Origin: an uncultured Oscillospiraceae bacterium
Lineage (GTDB): Bacteria > Bacillota > Clostridia > Oscillospirales > Oscillospiraceae
Direction: 5' to 3'
DNA: 64,000 bases
NCBI GenBank assembly: GCA_944386055.1
Contig: CALWZP010000004.1
Coordinates: 1-64,000 of the forward strand
Below, piece by piece: positions 17,899 to 26,350 of this stretch. The translations under genes and the position numbers were made by a program. The notes beneath the pieces were generated by a model that was not told the DNA's origin, ran no database searches, and was given only the letters and a program-made list of their open reading frames with translations. The stretch's first letter is position 1, and every line of letters starts with the position of its first letter.

Positions 17899-18342
17899 GG
17901 TACAGACCTCCTTGAAAATGTAGGATCACAGCGTGGGGAGGGAGGCAAGTGTGTCAAGAGTTTAACAATAGAGACCATAAAAAAATGCAAACCCACGAAG
18001 TGGCCATTTGCCTCCATCATAAATGTACAAATATCGTGATAAATAAAATATATGCTTTTTTGCCGTATTAAGCAAGAAAAATAGATATGTCAAAATAGAT
18101 AGTTTTTGCTGTGACAATCTGTCAAAACATCCAAAAGCGAAAGCGAAGGGCCGCATAATTGCGGAAAACGGCGAATTTCGGATGGAATCCGCCCGGGCCC
18201 TTTACAAAGACGGCTGGATCGGATAGAATACAATATAGAATTCAGCTGGTACATTTATTGTAGCAGAGATTCCTGTATAGTCAAACTGAAAAATCTTATC
18301 GGGCTTATAAATGTGAACAACAGACACGGAGGAGGGAACGCA
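17899..18342. promoter_or_regulatory. Divergent AT-rich control region between crt and deoC
   Basis: 444 nt with much lower GC than the flanks and no convincing gene. It must hold promoters in both directions. The crt side contains a Rex-like palindrome; the middle is very AT-rich (18020-18120). I could not pick a convincing -35/-10 pair for deoC. Confidence 0.55.
17951..17968 (-). promoter_or_regulatory. Candidate Rex operator upstream of crt
   Basis: On the minus strand TTGTTAAACTCTTGACAC matches the Rex-type palindrome TTGTTAAA-nn-TTTAACAA at 13 of 16 fixed positions: perfect left half, 5 of 8 in the right. Rex represses butyryl-CoA operons in clostridia when NADH/NAD is low. The match is imperfect, and the same stretch also contains a TTGACA that could be a -35. 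Confidence 0.4.
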
Positions 18343-19008
18343 TTGGAACTGAAAGAGATCCTGTCCCGAGTGGACCACACACTGCTGAAGCAGGAGTCCA
18401 CCTGGGAACAGATTCGGGAAGTGTGCGACGACGGGGTGAAGTACGGCTGCGCCTCGGTGTGCATCCCCGCGGGCTATGTGGAGCAGTGCAGTGACTATCT
18501 GGGAGACCGGCTGAAGATCTGCACGGTGATCGGGTTCCCCAACGGCTACTCCACCACGGCGGTGAAGGTGTTCGAGACGGAGAACGCCATTCAGAACGGC
18601 GCGGATGAGATCGACATGGTGATCAACATCGGCTGGGTGAAGGACTGCCGCTGGGACGAGGTGCTGGAGGAGATCCGGGCGGTGAAGGCCGCCTGCCGGG
18701 GCCGGGTGCTGAAGGTGATCATTGAATGCTGCCTGCTCACCCGGGAGGAGAAGATCAAGCTGTGCCAGATCGTGTCGGAGAGCGGCGCAGAGTATATCAA
18801 GACCTCCACCGGCTTCTCCATGGGCGGTGCCACCCGGGAGGATGTGGCGCTGCTGCGGGAGCACTGTGCCCCCCATGTGAAGGTGAAGGCCGCCGGCGGC
18901 ATCGCCGGGCTGGAGGATGCGGAGGATTTCATTCGCCTGGGGGCGGACCGGCTCGGTACCTCCCGCATCGTAAAAGCGGTGAAGGAACTGGAGTCCGCCG
19001 GGAAATGA
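18343..19008 (+). CDS. deoC: Deoxyribose-phosphate aldolase
   Basis: 221 aa with a TTG start at 18343, six nt behind GGAGGAGGG; upstream in-frame codons lack a ribosome site. Key segments are SRVDHTLLK, the Schiff-base region EYIKTSTGF, and VKAAGGIAG with its second catalytic lysine. It cleaves 2-deoxyribose-5-phosphate to glyceraldehyde-3-phosphate and acetaldehyde. The nucleoside importer that follows suggests use of imported deoxynucleosides. Confidence 0.95.
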   Translation: MELKEILSRVDHTLLKQESTWEQIREVCDDGVKYGCASVCIPAGYVEQCSDYLGDRLKICTVIGFPNGYSTTAVKVFETENAIQNGADEIDMVINIGWVKDCRWDEVLEEIRAVKAACRGRVLKVIIECCLLTREEKIKLCQIVSESGAEYIKTSTGFSMGGATREDVALLREHCAPHVKVKAAGGIAGLEDAEDFIRLGADRLGTSRIVKAVKELESAGK

Positions 19009-19042
19009 CCGGCAGGTTTTGTGAAAAAGTTGTAAGTTCGTG

Positions 19043-19071
19043 TTGCCATTTCGGTAAAAAACAGCTATAAT
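19043..19071 (+). promoter_or_regulatory. Promoter of the bmpA-like gene
   Basis: TTGCCA (19043-19048), 17-nt spacer, perfect TATAAT (19066-19071). A ~95-nt GC-rich leader with short inverted repeats precedes the start codon at 19175. Confidence 0.8.
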
Positions 19072-19174
19072 GTCCTCGACCGGACGACGCCTGCGGCGGC
19101 GCCCGGGGGAGGATGCTGCGGGCCTGCGCCCGCGGCAGGAACGACTCAAATCTATACAGAAAGGATCGATTCCC

Positions 19175-20398
19175 ATGAAGAAGCTTCTTGCGCTGGTTCT
19201 GGCACTGGTCATGGGGCTGTCTCTGGTCGCCTGCGGCAACAACAATCCGCCCGCGGAGACCGGTGAGAGCAACCCGCCCGCCGAGACCGGCACCGAGACC
19301 CAGACCCCGGAGGAGTCCACCCCGGCTGAGGAGACCACCGACCCCGATTCCATCCCCGACAGCATGACCAGTGAGGATGGTACTTACCAGGTGGCGTTCG
19401 TCACCGATGTGGGCCAGCTGAAGGACAAGTCCTTCAATCAGGGCACCTTTGACGGCGTGAAGCTGTACGCCGCCGCCAACGGCCTGTCCTACAAGTACTA
19501 TCAGCCCGCCAACGGCTCCGAGGCCACCGACGAGGACCGCTACAACGCCATGAAGGCCGCCGCTGACGCCGGTGCCGAGGTCATTGTGTGCGCCGGCTAT
19601 CTCCAGGAGGCCGCCCTGCGCCGCGCCGCCATGGACTACCCCGACATCCCCTTTGTGTTCATCGACGGCTATCCTCTCACCGAGGATCCTGAAAATCCCG
19701 ACAGCGCCGTGCTGACCAATGTGGCCGGCATCGCCTTCAAGGAGGAGCAGGCCGGTTACTTCGCCGGCTATGCCGCTGTCATGGACGGCTTTGAGAATCT
19801 GGGCTTCTCCGGCGGCGGCGGCGGCACCAACGATGCCTGCTGCCGGTTCGGCTATGGCTTTGTCCAGGGCGCCAACGCGGCCGCCGCTGAGTTGGACAAG
19901 ACCGTGAACATGAACTACTCCTGGCAGTACGGCGCTACCTTCTCCGCCTCCGCTGAGCTGCAGACCATGATCAGCGGCTGGTATGCCAACGGCACTGAGA
20001 TCGTCTTCGCCTGCGGCGGTTCCATGTTCCAGTCCATTTCCGCCGCCGCCTCCGCCAACGACGGCTATGTCATCGGCGTGGATGTGGACCAGTCCGGCGA
20101 GTCCGACACCGTCATTACCTCCGCCATGAAGGGCCTGGCCGACGCGGTGCAGTGGGCTGTGGGCCATGTCTATGACGGCACCTTCACCGAGATCGGCGGT
20201 ACCGGCACCTCTCTGGGTGTGGAGGACAACGCTGTGGGTCTGCCCACCGACGAGAGCTCCTGGCGTTTTGAGAGCTTCAGTGTGGATGACTACCAGGCCA
20301 TGTATCAGGCGGTGCTGGACGGCACCCTGGTGGTGGACAACGACTTCTCCAAGCTGGAGACCACCGAGTGGAGCAATGTGAACCTGAACATCATCTGA
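19175..20398 (+). CDS. bmpA: BMP-family nucleoside-binding lipoprotein
   Basis: 407 aa. Lipoprotein signal MKKLLALVLALVMGLSLVAC with the lipidated Cys at 20, then a Pro/Glu/Thr-rich linker to ~residue 60, then the periplasmic-binding fold of the BMP/Med family (VAFVTDVGQLKDKSFNQGTF, IVCAGYLQE, FVFIDGY, FACGGSMFQS, VIGVDVDQ). It is anchored outside the membrane and delivers nucleosides (purine type in characterised homologues) to the ABC genes downstream. It has its own promoter and a terminator, so it is probably made in excess of the permease. Confidence 0.92.
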   Translation: MKKLLALVLALVMGLSLVACGNNNPPAETGESNPPAETGTETQTPEESTPAEETTDPDSIPDSMTSEDGTYQVAFVTDVGQLKDKSFNQGTFDGVKLYAAANGLSYKYYQPANGSEATDEDRYNAMKAAADAGAEVIVCAGYLQEAALRRAAMDYPDIPFVFIDGYPLTEDPENPDSAVLTNVAGIAFKEEQAGYFAGYAAVMDGFENLGFSGGGGGTNDACCRFGYGFVQGANAAAAELDKTVNMNYSWQYGATFSASAELQTMISGWYANGTEIVFACGGSMFQSISAAASANDGYVIGVDVDQSGESDTVITSAMKGLADAVQWAVGHVYDGTFTEIGGTGTSLGVEDNAVGLPTDESSWRFESFSVDDYQAMYQAVLDGTLVVDNDFSKLETTEWSNVNLNII

Positions 20399-20412
20399 TC
20401 GTTGCTGTTCTG

Positions 20413-20457
20413 AAAAAGAGCGGCGGAGCGCAGGAAGCGCTCCGCCGCTCTTTTTTT
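20413..20457 (+). terminator. Strong intrinsic terminator after bmpA
   Basis: AAAAAGAGCGGCGGAGCGC / GCGCTCCGCCGCTCTTTTTTT stem with AGGAA loop. Confidence 0.95.
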
Positions 20458-20477
20458 GTCGCAAAGGGATAAATTCC

Positions 20478-20506
20478 TTGTTTTTTCCTGAGGCCTATTA
20501 TATAAT
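20478..20506 (+). promoter_or_regulatory. Promoter of the nucleoside ABC genes
   Basis: TTGTTT (20478-20483), 17-nt spacer, perfect TATAAT (20501-20506), 36 nt ahead of the ATPase start codon. Confidence 0.75.
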
Positions 20507-20542
20507 AAAACCGCAAAACTATGGAGGAAGCGGGATGAGAAC

Positions 20543-22084
20543 ATGGAGCCTGAGAACATCATCGAAATGCTTCACATCACCAAGGAATTTCCCGGGATCA
20601 TCGCCAATGACGACATCACCCTCCAGCTGCGGCGGGGAGAGATCCATGCGCTTTTGGGAGAGAACGGCGCCGGAAAATCCACCCTGATGAGCGTGCTGTT
20701 CGGCCTGTATCAGCCGGAGGCGGGAGAGATCCGGAAGAACGGCCAGGTGGTGAAGATCAACAGCCCCAACGACGCCACCGCCCTGGGCATCGGCATGGTC
20801 CACCAGCACTTCAAACTGGTGGATGTCTTTACCGTGCTGGACAATATCATCCTGGGCGCGGAGACGGTGAAGCTGGGCTTCCTGCAGAAAAAGGAGGCCC
20901 GGCGGCGGGTGGAGGAGCTCTCCCAGCGCTATGGCCTGAAGGTGGACCTGGATGCCAAGGTGGAGGACATCACCGTGGGCATGCAGCAGCGGGTGGAGAT
21001 TCTGAAGATGCTCTACCGGGACAACGAGATCCTGATTTTTGACGAGCCCACCGCAGTGCTCACCCCGCAGGAGATCGACGAGTTGATGGACACCATGAGG
21101 GAGTTCGCCAAGGAGGGGAAGAGCATCCTCTTCATTTCCCACAAGCTCAACGAGATCATGGCGGTGGCGGACCGGGTCACCGTGCTGCGCAAGGGCAAGT
21201 GCATCGGCACTGTGGAGACCAAAAACACGGACAAGCAATCCCTGTCCAACATGATGGTGGGCCGTCCGGTGCAGCTGGAAGTGGTCAAGGAGAAAGCAAA
21301 ACCCGGAGAGGCGGTGCTCCAGGTGGACGGACTGTGCGTCCACTCCCGCACCCACAAGCGGGATGCGGTTCACGATGTCAGCTTTCAGGTGCGTGCCGGA
21401 GAGATCGTCTGTGTCGCAGGCATTGACGGAAACGGCCAGAGCGAGCTGGTCTACGGTCTGACCGGACTGGAGAAATGCGCGGCGGGCAGTGTGACCCTCT
21501 GCGGCCACGACATCAGTCATGCCTCGATCCGCCAGCGGGGAGAGGACATGAGCCACATCCCGGAGGACCGGCACAAGCACGGCCTGGTCCTGGATTTTAC
21601 GCTGGAACAAAATATGGTGCTTCAGCGTTTCCGGGAACCGCAGTTTCAGCACCTTGGCTTTATCCGGAAAAACGCGGTGCGGCAGTATGCGGAGAAGCTG
21701 ATCCGGCAGTATGATGTGCGTTCCGGCCAGGGGCCGGTGACCGTCGCCCGCAGCATGTCCGGCGGCAATCAGCAGAAGGCCATCATCGCCCGGGAGGTGG
21801 ACCGGGATAAGCCGCTGATCGTGGCGGTGCAGCCCACCCGGGGCCTGGATGTGGGCGCCATCGAATACATTCACAAGCAGCTGGTGGCAGAGCGGGATCG
21901 CGGAAAGGCGGTGCTGCTGATCTCCCTGGAGCTGGACGAAGTGATGAGCCTGTCCGACCGCATCCTGGTGATGTATGAGGGGGAGATCGTGGCGGAGTTG
22001 GATCCCGCCGCCACCGATGTGCAGGAGCTTGGCCTCTACATGGCCGGTGCAAAGCGGATGGCAAAGGAGGGTGAGGGCGCGTGA
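20543..22084 (+). CDS. Nucleoside ABC transporter ATPase (duplicated domain)
   Basis: 513 aa with two ABC domains: first Walker [10 protein letters not shown], Walker [19 protein letters not shown]; the second half has a degenerate Walker A ([14 protein letters not shown]) with [13 protein letters not shown] and [10 protein letters not shown]. This layout is that of the RbsA/YufO class that powers BMP-dependent nucleoside import. It follows the lipoprotein and overlaps the first permease by GTGA. Confidence 0.93.
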   Translation: MEPENIIEMLHITKEFPGIIANDDITLQLRRGEIHALLGENGAGKSTLMSVLFGLYQPEAGEIRKNGQVVKINSPNDATALGIGMVHQHFKLVDVFTVLDNIILGAETVKLGFLQKKEARRRVEELSQRYGLKVDLDAKVEDITVGMQQRVEILKMLYRDNEILIFDEPTAVLTPQEIDELMDTMREFAKEGKSILFISHKLNEIMAVADRVTVLRKGKCIGTVETKNTDKQSLSNMMVGRPVQLEVVKEKAKPGEAVLQVDGLCVHSRTHKRDAVHDVSFQVRAGEIVCVAGIDGNGQSELVYGLTGLEKCAAGSVTLCGHDISHASIRQRGEDMSHIPEDRHKHGLVLDFTLEQNMVLQRFREPQFQHLGFIRKNAVRQYAEKLIRQYDVRSGQGPVTVARSMSGGNQQKAIIAREVDRDKPLIVAVQPTRGLDVGAIEYIHKQLVAERDRGKAVLLISLELDEVMSLSDRILVMYEGEIVAELDPAATDVQELGLYMAGAKRMAKEGEGA

Positions 22085-23451
22085 ATCAGAGACTTTCCCA
22101 ACTGTGGGGACGGGACGGGACGAAGTCGGTGCTGGCCTCCCTGATCTCCATCCTCATCGGTATGGCGGTGGGCGGCGTCATCATCCTCATCGTAGGCCTG
22201 GCCAATTCCACACTGGGTTTGAACAGCGCCTGGGAGGGAATCCGACTGGCGTTCCTGGGGCTTTTCAGCACCGGTCGTGACGCGTCGGGCGCGCTGACCT
22301 TTGGGTTCAATCCCGTGAATATAGGAGACATGCTGTTCCGGGCCACCCCCCTGATTCTCACCGGACTGTCGGTGGCGGTGGCGTTTAAGACCGGATTGTT
22401 CAACATCGGCGCTCCGGGACAGTACCTGATGGGTACCGCAGTGACCCTGATGCTGGCTCTGGGCATCCCCTCCGAGACGGTGCCCCCCGCTCTGATCTGG
22501 CTTATCGCCTTCCTGGGCGGCACTCTGGCCGGCGCCCTGTGGGGCTGTATCCCCGGACTGGTGAAGGCATTCCTCAACATCAACGAGGTGCTGGCCTGCA
22601 TCATGACCAACTGGATCGCCGCCAACCTGGTGACCTGGGTCTTTGACGGCAGCGACTTCCGCAACCTGGTGGAGAACACCAAGAGCGGCTATATCTACAA
22701 GACCAGCTTTAATAATGTAGAGACCGCCAAGCTGGGGCTGGACCAGATCTTCCCCAACTCCCAGGTCAACGGAGGCATTGTGGTGGCCATTGTGATCGCC
22801 ATTCTGGTCTGGATCCTGATGAGCAAGACCACCCTGGGCTACCAGCTGAAGGCCTGCGGGGCCAACCGCCATGCGGCTCGGTATGCCGGCATCGCAGACA
22901 AGCGCAACATCGTGCTGTCCATGGCCATCGCCGGCGGCCTGTCCGGCGCGGGGGCCGCCCTGTACTATCTGTCGGGGAACACCGAGTTCTTCTGGTCCAC
23001 CTATCAGACCCTGCCCGCCATCGGCTTCAACGGCATCCCCGTGGCGCTGCTGGCGGCCAGCAACCCCATCGCGGTGGTGTTTACAGGTTGTTTTATGTCC
23101 ATGCTGGACATCGTGGGGCAGCAGATCACAAACCTGACGGCCTATAATGAGTACATCACCGATGTGATCATCGCCACCATCGTCTATCTCAGTGCGTTCT
23201 CCCTGGTAATCAAGATGCTTCTCAGCGGACGGAAAAAGCGCAGGGCCGCGGCCGAAGAGGAGGAGAACGGCGAGCTGCCGGGCGATGGGGAAGAGACCGT
23301 ATCCTTCGGACAGGACGGAGAACCGGCGGTCCTGCCGGGCGCTTCGGAGGCAGAACCGGCGCAGGGGCCTGAGGAGAGCGCCCCGTCTCCGGAGGAGAGC
23401 TCCCCCGGAGACGAAGGGGAACAGCCTGGGAAAGGAGGGGAGAAAGCATGA
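22081..23451 (+). CDS. Nucleoside ABC transporter permease 1
   Basis: 456 aa, GTG start behind AAGGAGGG and overlapping the ATPase stop. N-terminal membrane segment (SLISILIGMAVGGVIILIVG) and several further helices typical of YufP-like BPD_transp_2 permeases (FKTGLFNIGAPGQYLMGT, INEVLACIMTNWIAANL). The last ~75 residues are an acidic Glu/Pro-rich hydrophilic tail, longer than usual. It forms the channel with the next permease. Confidence 0.92.
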   Translation: MNQRLSQLWGRDGTKSVLASLISILIGMAVGGVIILIVGLANSTLGLNSAWEGIRLAFLGLFSTGRDASGALTFGFNPVNIGDMLFRATPLILTGLSVAVAFKTGLFNIGAPGQYLMGTAVTLMLALGIPSETVPPALIWLIAFLGGTLAGALWGCIPGLVKAFLNINEVLACIMTNWIAANLVTWVFDGSDFRNLVENTKSGYIYKTSFNNVETAKLGLDQIFPNSQVNGGIVVAIVIAILVWILMSKTTLGYQLKACGANRHAARYAGIADKRNIVLSMAIAGGLSGAGAALYYLSGNTEFFWSTYQTLPAIGFNGIPVALLAASNPIAVVFTGCFMSMLDIVGQQITNLTAYNEYITDVIIATIVYLSAFSLVIKMLLSGRKKRRAAAEEEENGELPGDGEETVSFGQDGEPAVLPGASEAEPAQGPEESAPSPEESSPGDEGEQPGKGGEKA

Positions 23452-24479
23452 CATTCCTGATCCAACAGACGCTGCTGTATGCAATCCCCCTGATGATTGT
23501 GGCGCTGGCCGGCGTGTTCGCCGAGCGCAGCGGTATCATCAACCTGGCCCTGGAAGGCATCATGATCTTCGGCGCCTTCATCGGCGTGCTCTTTGTCAAT
23601 CTGGTGCAGCAGGCCGGTGTGTTCGACGCGGCCAAGGAGGCCAACAACTGGGTGGCGCTGCAGGGCTTTGAGCTGATGGCCATGGTGGCGGCAGCCATCA
23701 TGGGGGCGGTATTCTCCCTGCTGCTGTCCTTCGCCTCAGTCAACCTGAAAGCGGACCAGACCATCGGCGGTACTGCACTGAACCTGCTGGCACCCGCCCT
23801 GGTGCTGTTCTTCATCCGTATCATCGCCAACCAGAACACCCTGCAGATGGCCAGCGGCGACGCCGCCAGCTGGTTCATGATCAAAAAAAGCTTCTTTGGC
23901 TATGGACGCAATGATGAGATGGGCTTCTTCGGCTCCACCTTCATTGATAAGACCTACATTGCCACTTATATCTGCATTCTGGTGTTTGTCATCCTGTCCA
24001 TTTTGCTGTATAAGACCCGCTTTGGCCTGCGGCTGCGCTCCTGCGGCGAAAATCCGCAGGCGGCGGATTCCCTGGGAATCAATGTCTATAAGATGCGCTA
24101 CGCCGGCACCACCATCTCCGGCGCTCTGGCCGGTATGGGCGGCTTCGTATACGCCCTGACCACCGCGAACTGCGCCTCCACCGGCGATGTGGCCGGCTTC
24201 GGCTTCCTGGCCCTGGCGGTGATGATTTTCGGCAACTGGAAGCCGCTGAACATCGCGGGTGCGGCGCTGCTGTTCGGCCTGTTCAAGTGCGTCGCCGCCT
24301 CCTACTCCAGCATCGACATCAACGGCGACGGGATCTTCCTTCTGGCGGAGGCAGGGATCAGCCCCCACTTCTACCGGATGCTGCCCTATCTCATCACTCT
24401 GGTGGTGCTGGCATTTACCTCTAAAAAGTCCAGAGCGCCCAAAGCGGAGGGGATTCCCTACGACAAGGGGCGGAGATAG
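23448..24479 (+). CDS. Nucleoside ABC transporter permease 2
   Basis: 343 aa, ATGA overlap with the previous gene. Typical YufQ-like signature FAERSGIINLALEGIMIFGA near the N-terminus and LRSCGENPQAADSLGINVYK in the cytoplasmic loop. About eight to ten hydrophobic segments. It completes the BmpA-NupABC-type importer. Confidence 0.93.
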   Translation: MTFLIQQTLLYAIPLMIVALAGVFAERSGIINLALEGIMIFGAFIGVLFVNLVQQAGVFDAAKEANNWVALQGFELMAMVAAAIMGAVFSLLLSFASVNLKADQTIGGTALNLLAPALVLFFIRIIANQNTLQMASGDAASWFMIKKSFFGYGRNDEMGFFGSTFIDKTYIATYICILVFVILSILLYKTRFGLRLRSCGENPQAADSLGINVYKMRYAGTTISGALAGMGGFVYALTTANCASTGDVAGFGFLALAVMIFGNWKPLNIAGAALLFGLFKCVAASYSSIDINGDGIFLLAEAGISPHFYRMLPYLITLVVLAFTSKKSRAPKAEGIPYDKGRR

Positions 24480-24861
24480 TGCCGGGCTGACCGGTGTGTT
24501 GGCCGGTCTGATTTAAAAATTTAATATTCTCATACAAAAAACAATAATTGCTGTTGACTTTTCTAAGGAGAGAGAGGTAAAATAACCATGCTGTTATGAT
24601 CGGTGAAATCCGATGTAAGGCAGGTACAACTTGATACCGCTCAAGAGATCGACACATCGTTTCCGAGCTCCTTGCACCTACGGGCGAACGCCTATGGTCT
24701 TCGGGCCAAATGCCTTGCGGCTTTCGGGGTTGCGGGGGGAAACCCCCCAGCCATCCATTTTGAAAAGGAAACGGGGGTGCTGGGTGTTTTCATGCCCAGA
24801 GATCCCAAACAGGAGTTCCCGAAATGTGAGGACGGAAGCGAGGTGTGGAAAGGTAGAGAAT
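24480..24861 (+). promoter_or_regulatory. Intergenic region and long leader before the transhydroxylase operon
   Basis: 382 nt with no credible gene. After the promoter at 24554-24583 it gives a ~270-nt untranslated leader with GATCGG/CCGATC-like stem (24598-24614), small GGCGAACGCC and GGTCTTCGGGCC hairpins (24680-24710) and a perfect GGGGGGAAACCCCCC hairpin (24734-24748). A structured regulatory RNA is possible. I could not match it to a known riboswitch class. Confidence 0.55.
24554..24583 (+). promoter_or_regulatory. Promoter of the transhydroxylase operon
   Basis: TTGACT (24554-24559), 18-nt spacer, TAAAAT (24578-24583). It is the only good promoter between the nucleoside transporter and the small-ORF/transhydroxylase cluster. 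Confidence 0.75.
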
Positions 24862-25335
24862 ATGGGTGAGAGCAAGAAGCCGGGGGACAGCAGGAAGCGG
24901 ACGGAACGGGCGAACCACGACCGGGATGTGGGCCTTCGGCTCCTGGCGAAGGATGGCGATAAGCTGATGACCGCGCTGAACAGCGCGAAGATGATCGGCG
25001 TGCTTTCGAAAAGCGAGGTCATGTATGTCTTTATTTTCCGGGGCGAGTACCAGTGCTTCATTCACCAGCTGGATGCAGAAGAGGGACGGCACAAATCCTG
25101 GAAGATAGACGAACGGAATACCGCCATGCTGAAAAATCTGCCTGCAATGGCCGATCAGATCTTTGAGATCACGCCGAAGAGCGACATGGACCCGATGGGG
25201 GTCATGGTTGCGGCAGAAAGAGGAATCATCTCGTACCTGGATGCCACCGGGCAGCTGCCTGCGGAAGATTTCGACTTTATGGACTGGCGGGATGGCGACC
25301 AGGCGGATGAGAACAGAGGAGGTAAGGACACTTGA
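24862..25335 (+). CDS. Uncharacterised small protein 1 of the transhydroxylase operon
   Basis: 157 aa from ATG 24862, behind an AAAGG-type site; the open frame runs upstream but codes Arg/Pro-rich nonsense. The N-terminus is charged (MGESKKPGDSRKRTERANHD). The middle looks like a compact alpha/beta domain (SEVMYVFIFRGEYQCFIHQL, PAMADQIFEITP) and the C-terminus is acidic (FDFMDWRDGDQADEN). No signal peptide, cysteine cluster or known motif. I do not recognise the family. First gene of the operon; its stop overlaps the next start. Confidence 0.8.
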   Translation: MGESKKPGDSRKRTERANHDRDVGLRLLAKDGDKLMTALNSAKMIGVLSKSEVMYVFIFRGEYQCFIHQLDAEEGRHKSWKIDERNTAMLKNLPAMADQIFEITPKSDMDPMGVMVAAERGIISYLDATGQLPAEDFDFMDWRDGDQADENRGGKDT

Positions 25336-25529
25336 AAACCTATAAGTTTGTATGTAGAAGTACTCGTGGTGGCTTTACTGAGTGGGCCAGCGTCTGCGAA
25401 GACGGGAAAGAAGTGAGACGGATCGACCGGGATGTGACCATGGAGACCGTCCGTCAGTTCCGTGAGCGGGTAGGTGCCGAGCTGGAGGCGGAAGGCTACC
25501 AGATGGAAGAGCACCAGTATACGCTGTAA
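25332..25529 (+). CDS. Uncharacterised small protein 2 of the transhydroxylase operon
   Basis: 65 aa with a TTG start at 25332 that overlaps the previous stop codon; GAGGAGGT lies 8 nt upstream, so the start is well supported and translation is coupled. Sequence begins MKTYKFVCRSTRGG and is strongly charged with no membrane segment. A single small alpha/beta unit is likely. Family not recognised. Tight coupling suggests a 1:1 partner of small protein 1. Confidence 0.75.
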   Translation: MKTYKFVCRSTRGGFTEWASVCEDGKEVRRIDRDVTMETVRQFRERVGAELEAEGYQMEEHQYTL

Positions 25530-25556
25530 ACGGGAAAGAAAGAAGGTGGACACAGT

Positions 25557-26021
25557 ATGAAGTATATCTCTGTGCTGCTTCAGCATCATGCCGGTCCCAC
25601 CGGGGATGTGCTGATTTGCAAGAATAAGGATGGCGTGTGGGAGTTCCCCAACGGTACCGTCCGCACCAATGAGACAGAAGAGGAAGCCGCCGCCCGCGTC
25701 TGCTGGGAAGTGCTGGGCGTGAAGGCCACCGTGGGCAAGCTGGCCATGATCGGCAGAAAGATGCCCCAGGATGGGTATGTGGAGCATATTGCCTGCGGCA
25801 ATATCACCCACAACACCAACTTCAAGTTCAATTTCCACTGCTATTACGAAGCGGTGAACAAGTGGCAGATGGAGCCCAAGAGCGATGTGTATACCGAGTT
25901 CAAGTATGTCCATCCCTCTGAGCTGGGCCAGTATGAGTTTGCCGGTGACGACAAGAACTTCATGGCCAAATATGATCCCTACATCAATGCGGAATATATC
26001 CCCGATGTGCGGATGCCGTAA
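25557..26021 (+). CDS. Nudix-like domain protein with degenerate catalytic box
   Basis: 154 aa, AAGGTGG ribosome site. A Nudix fold is suggested by VLLQHHAGPTGDVLICKNK, the strand WEFPNGTV and the box starting at GTVRTNETEEEAAARV, with G, E and R correctly spaced (GX5EX7R). The rest of the box reads RVCWEVLGV instead of the canonical REUXEEXGU, so two of the metal-binding glutamates are Val. Catalytic hydrolysis of a nucleoside diphosphate is therefore doubtful; a binding or regulatory role is possible. Its place inside the operon ties it to the molybdoenzyme rather than to general housecleaning. Function unknown. Confidence 0.72.
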   Translation: MKYISVLLQHHAGPTGDVLICKNKDGVWEFPNGTVRTNETEEEAAARVCWEVLGVKATVGKLAMIGRKMPQDGYVEHIACGNITHNTNFKFNFHCYYEAVNKWQMEPKSDVYTEFKYVHPSELGQYEFAGDDKNFMAKYDPYINAEYIPDVRMP

Positions 26022-26035
26022 GGAGGACTTGCCCG

Positions 26036-26335
26036 ATGAAAAAGTATTTTTATGAGGCCCAGAAAAAGCAGCTGGAGAAGCCGACTGAGCCCCTTTATGT
26101 CTATTGTGCCAAGGCGAGATGCTATGTCTACGCTGAGAGCGAGGCTGAGGCTGAGGTCCTGGCGGCCAAGAAGCTGGACGAGAAGTACCACGGCTCCGGC
26201 GTTGTGCTGGGCAAGCCTGTGCTGACCAAGACTGCGGAGCTCCCTGTTGATTGGAGCTATGGTTACGGCGACGATCGCAAGAGCGGCGACACGGCCTCCA
26301 TCGGCGACCTGGTCGGCAACCATGTTATCCGATAA
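26036..26335 (+). CDS. Uncharacterised small protein 4 of the transhydroxylase operon
   Basis: 99 aa, AGGAGG 9 nt before ATG, 14 nt after the Nudix-like gene. It starts MKKYFYEAQKKQLEKP, then YVYCAKARCYVYAES, an alanine-rich helix (AEAEVLAAKKLDEKY) and a Gly/Asp tail. Two cysteines six apart. No membrane segment or signal. Not recognised. Confidence 0.75.
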   Translation: MKKYFYEAQKKQLEKPTEPLYVYCAKARCYVYAESEAEAEVLAAKKLDEKYHGSGVVLGKPVLTKTAELPVDWSYGYGDDRKSGDTASIGDLVGNHVIR

Positions 26336-26350
26336 GAGGAGGAAGAACTT

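Noticed and set aside
24598..24670. Cobalamin or molybdenum-cofactor riboswitch
   Set aside because: GGTGAAATCCGATG resembles the start of a cobalamin element, but the required downstream conserved box is missing; the molybdenum-cofactor motif core was not found either. Left as an unassigned leader.
24631..24861. N-terminal extension of small protein 1
   Set aside because: The extension is Arg/Pro/Cys-rich, covers a hairpin-rich leader and lacks a ribosome site; the ATG at 24862 is better.
24603..24869. Possible 88-aa leader peptide before the small-ORF operon
   Set aside because: GTG start without ribosome site, overlaps the well-supported start at 24862 in another frame, and its sequence is not protein-like.
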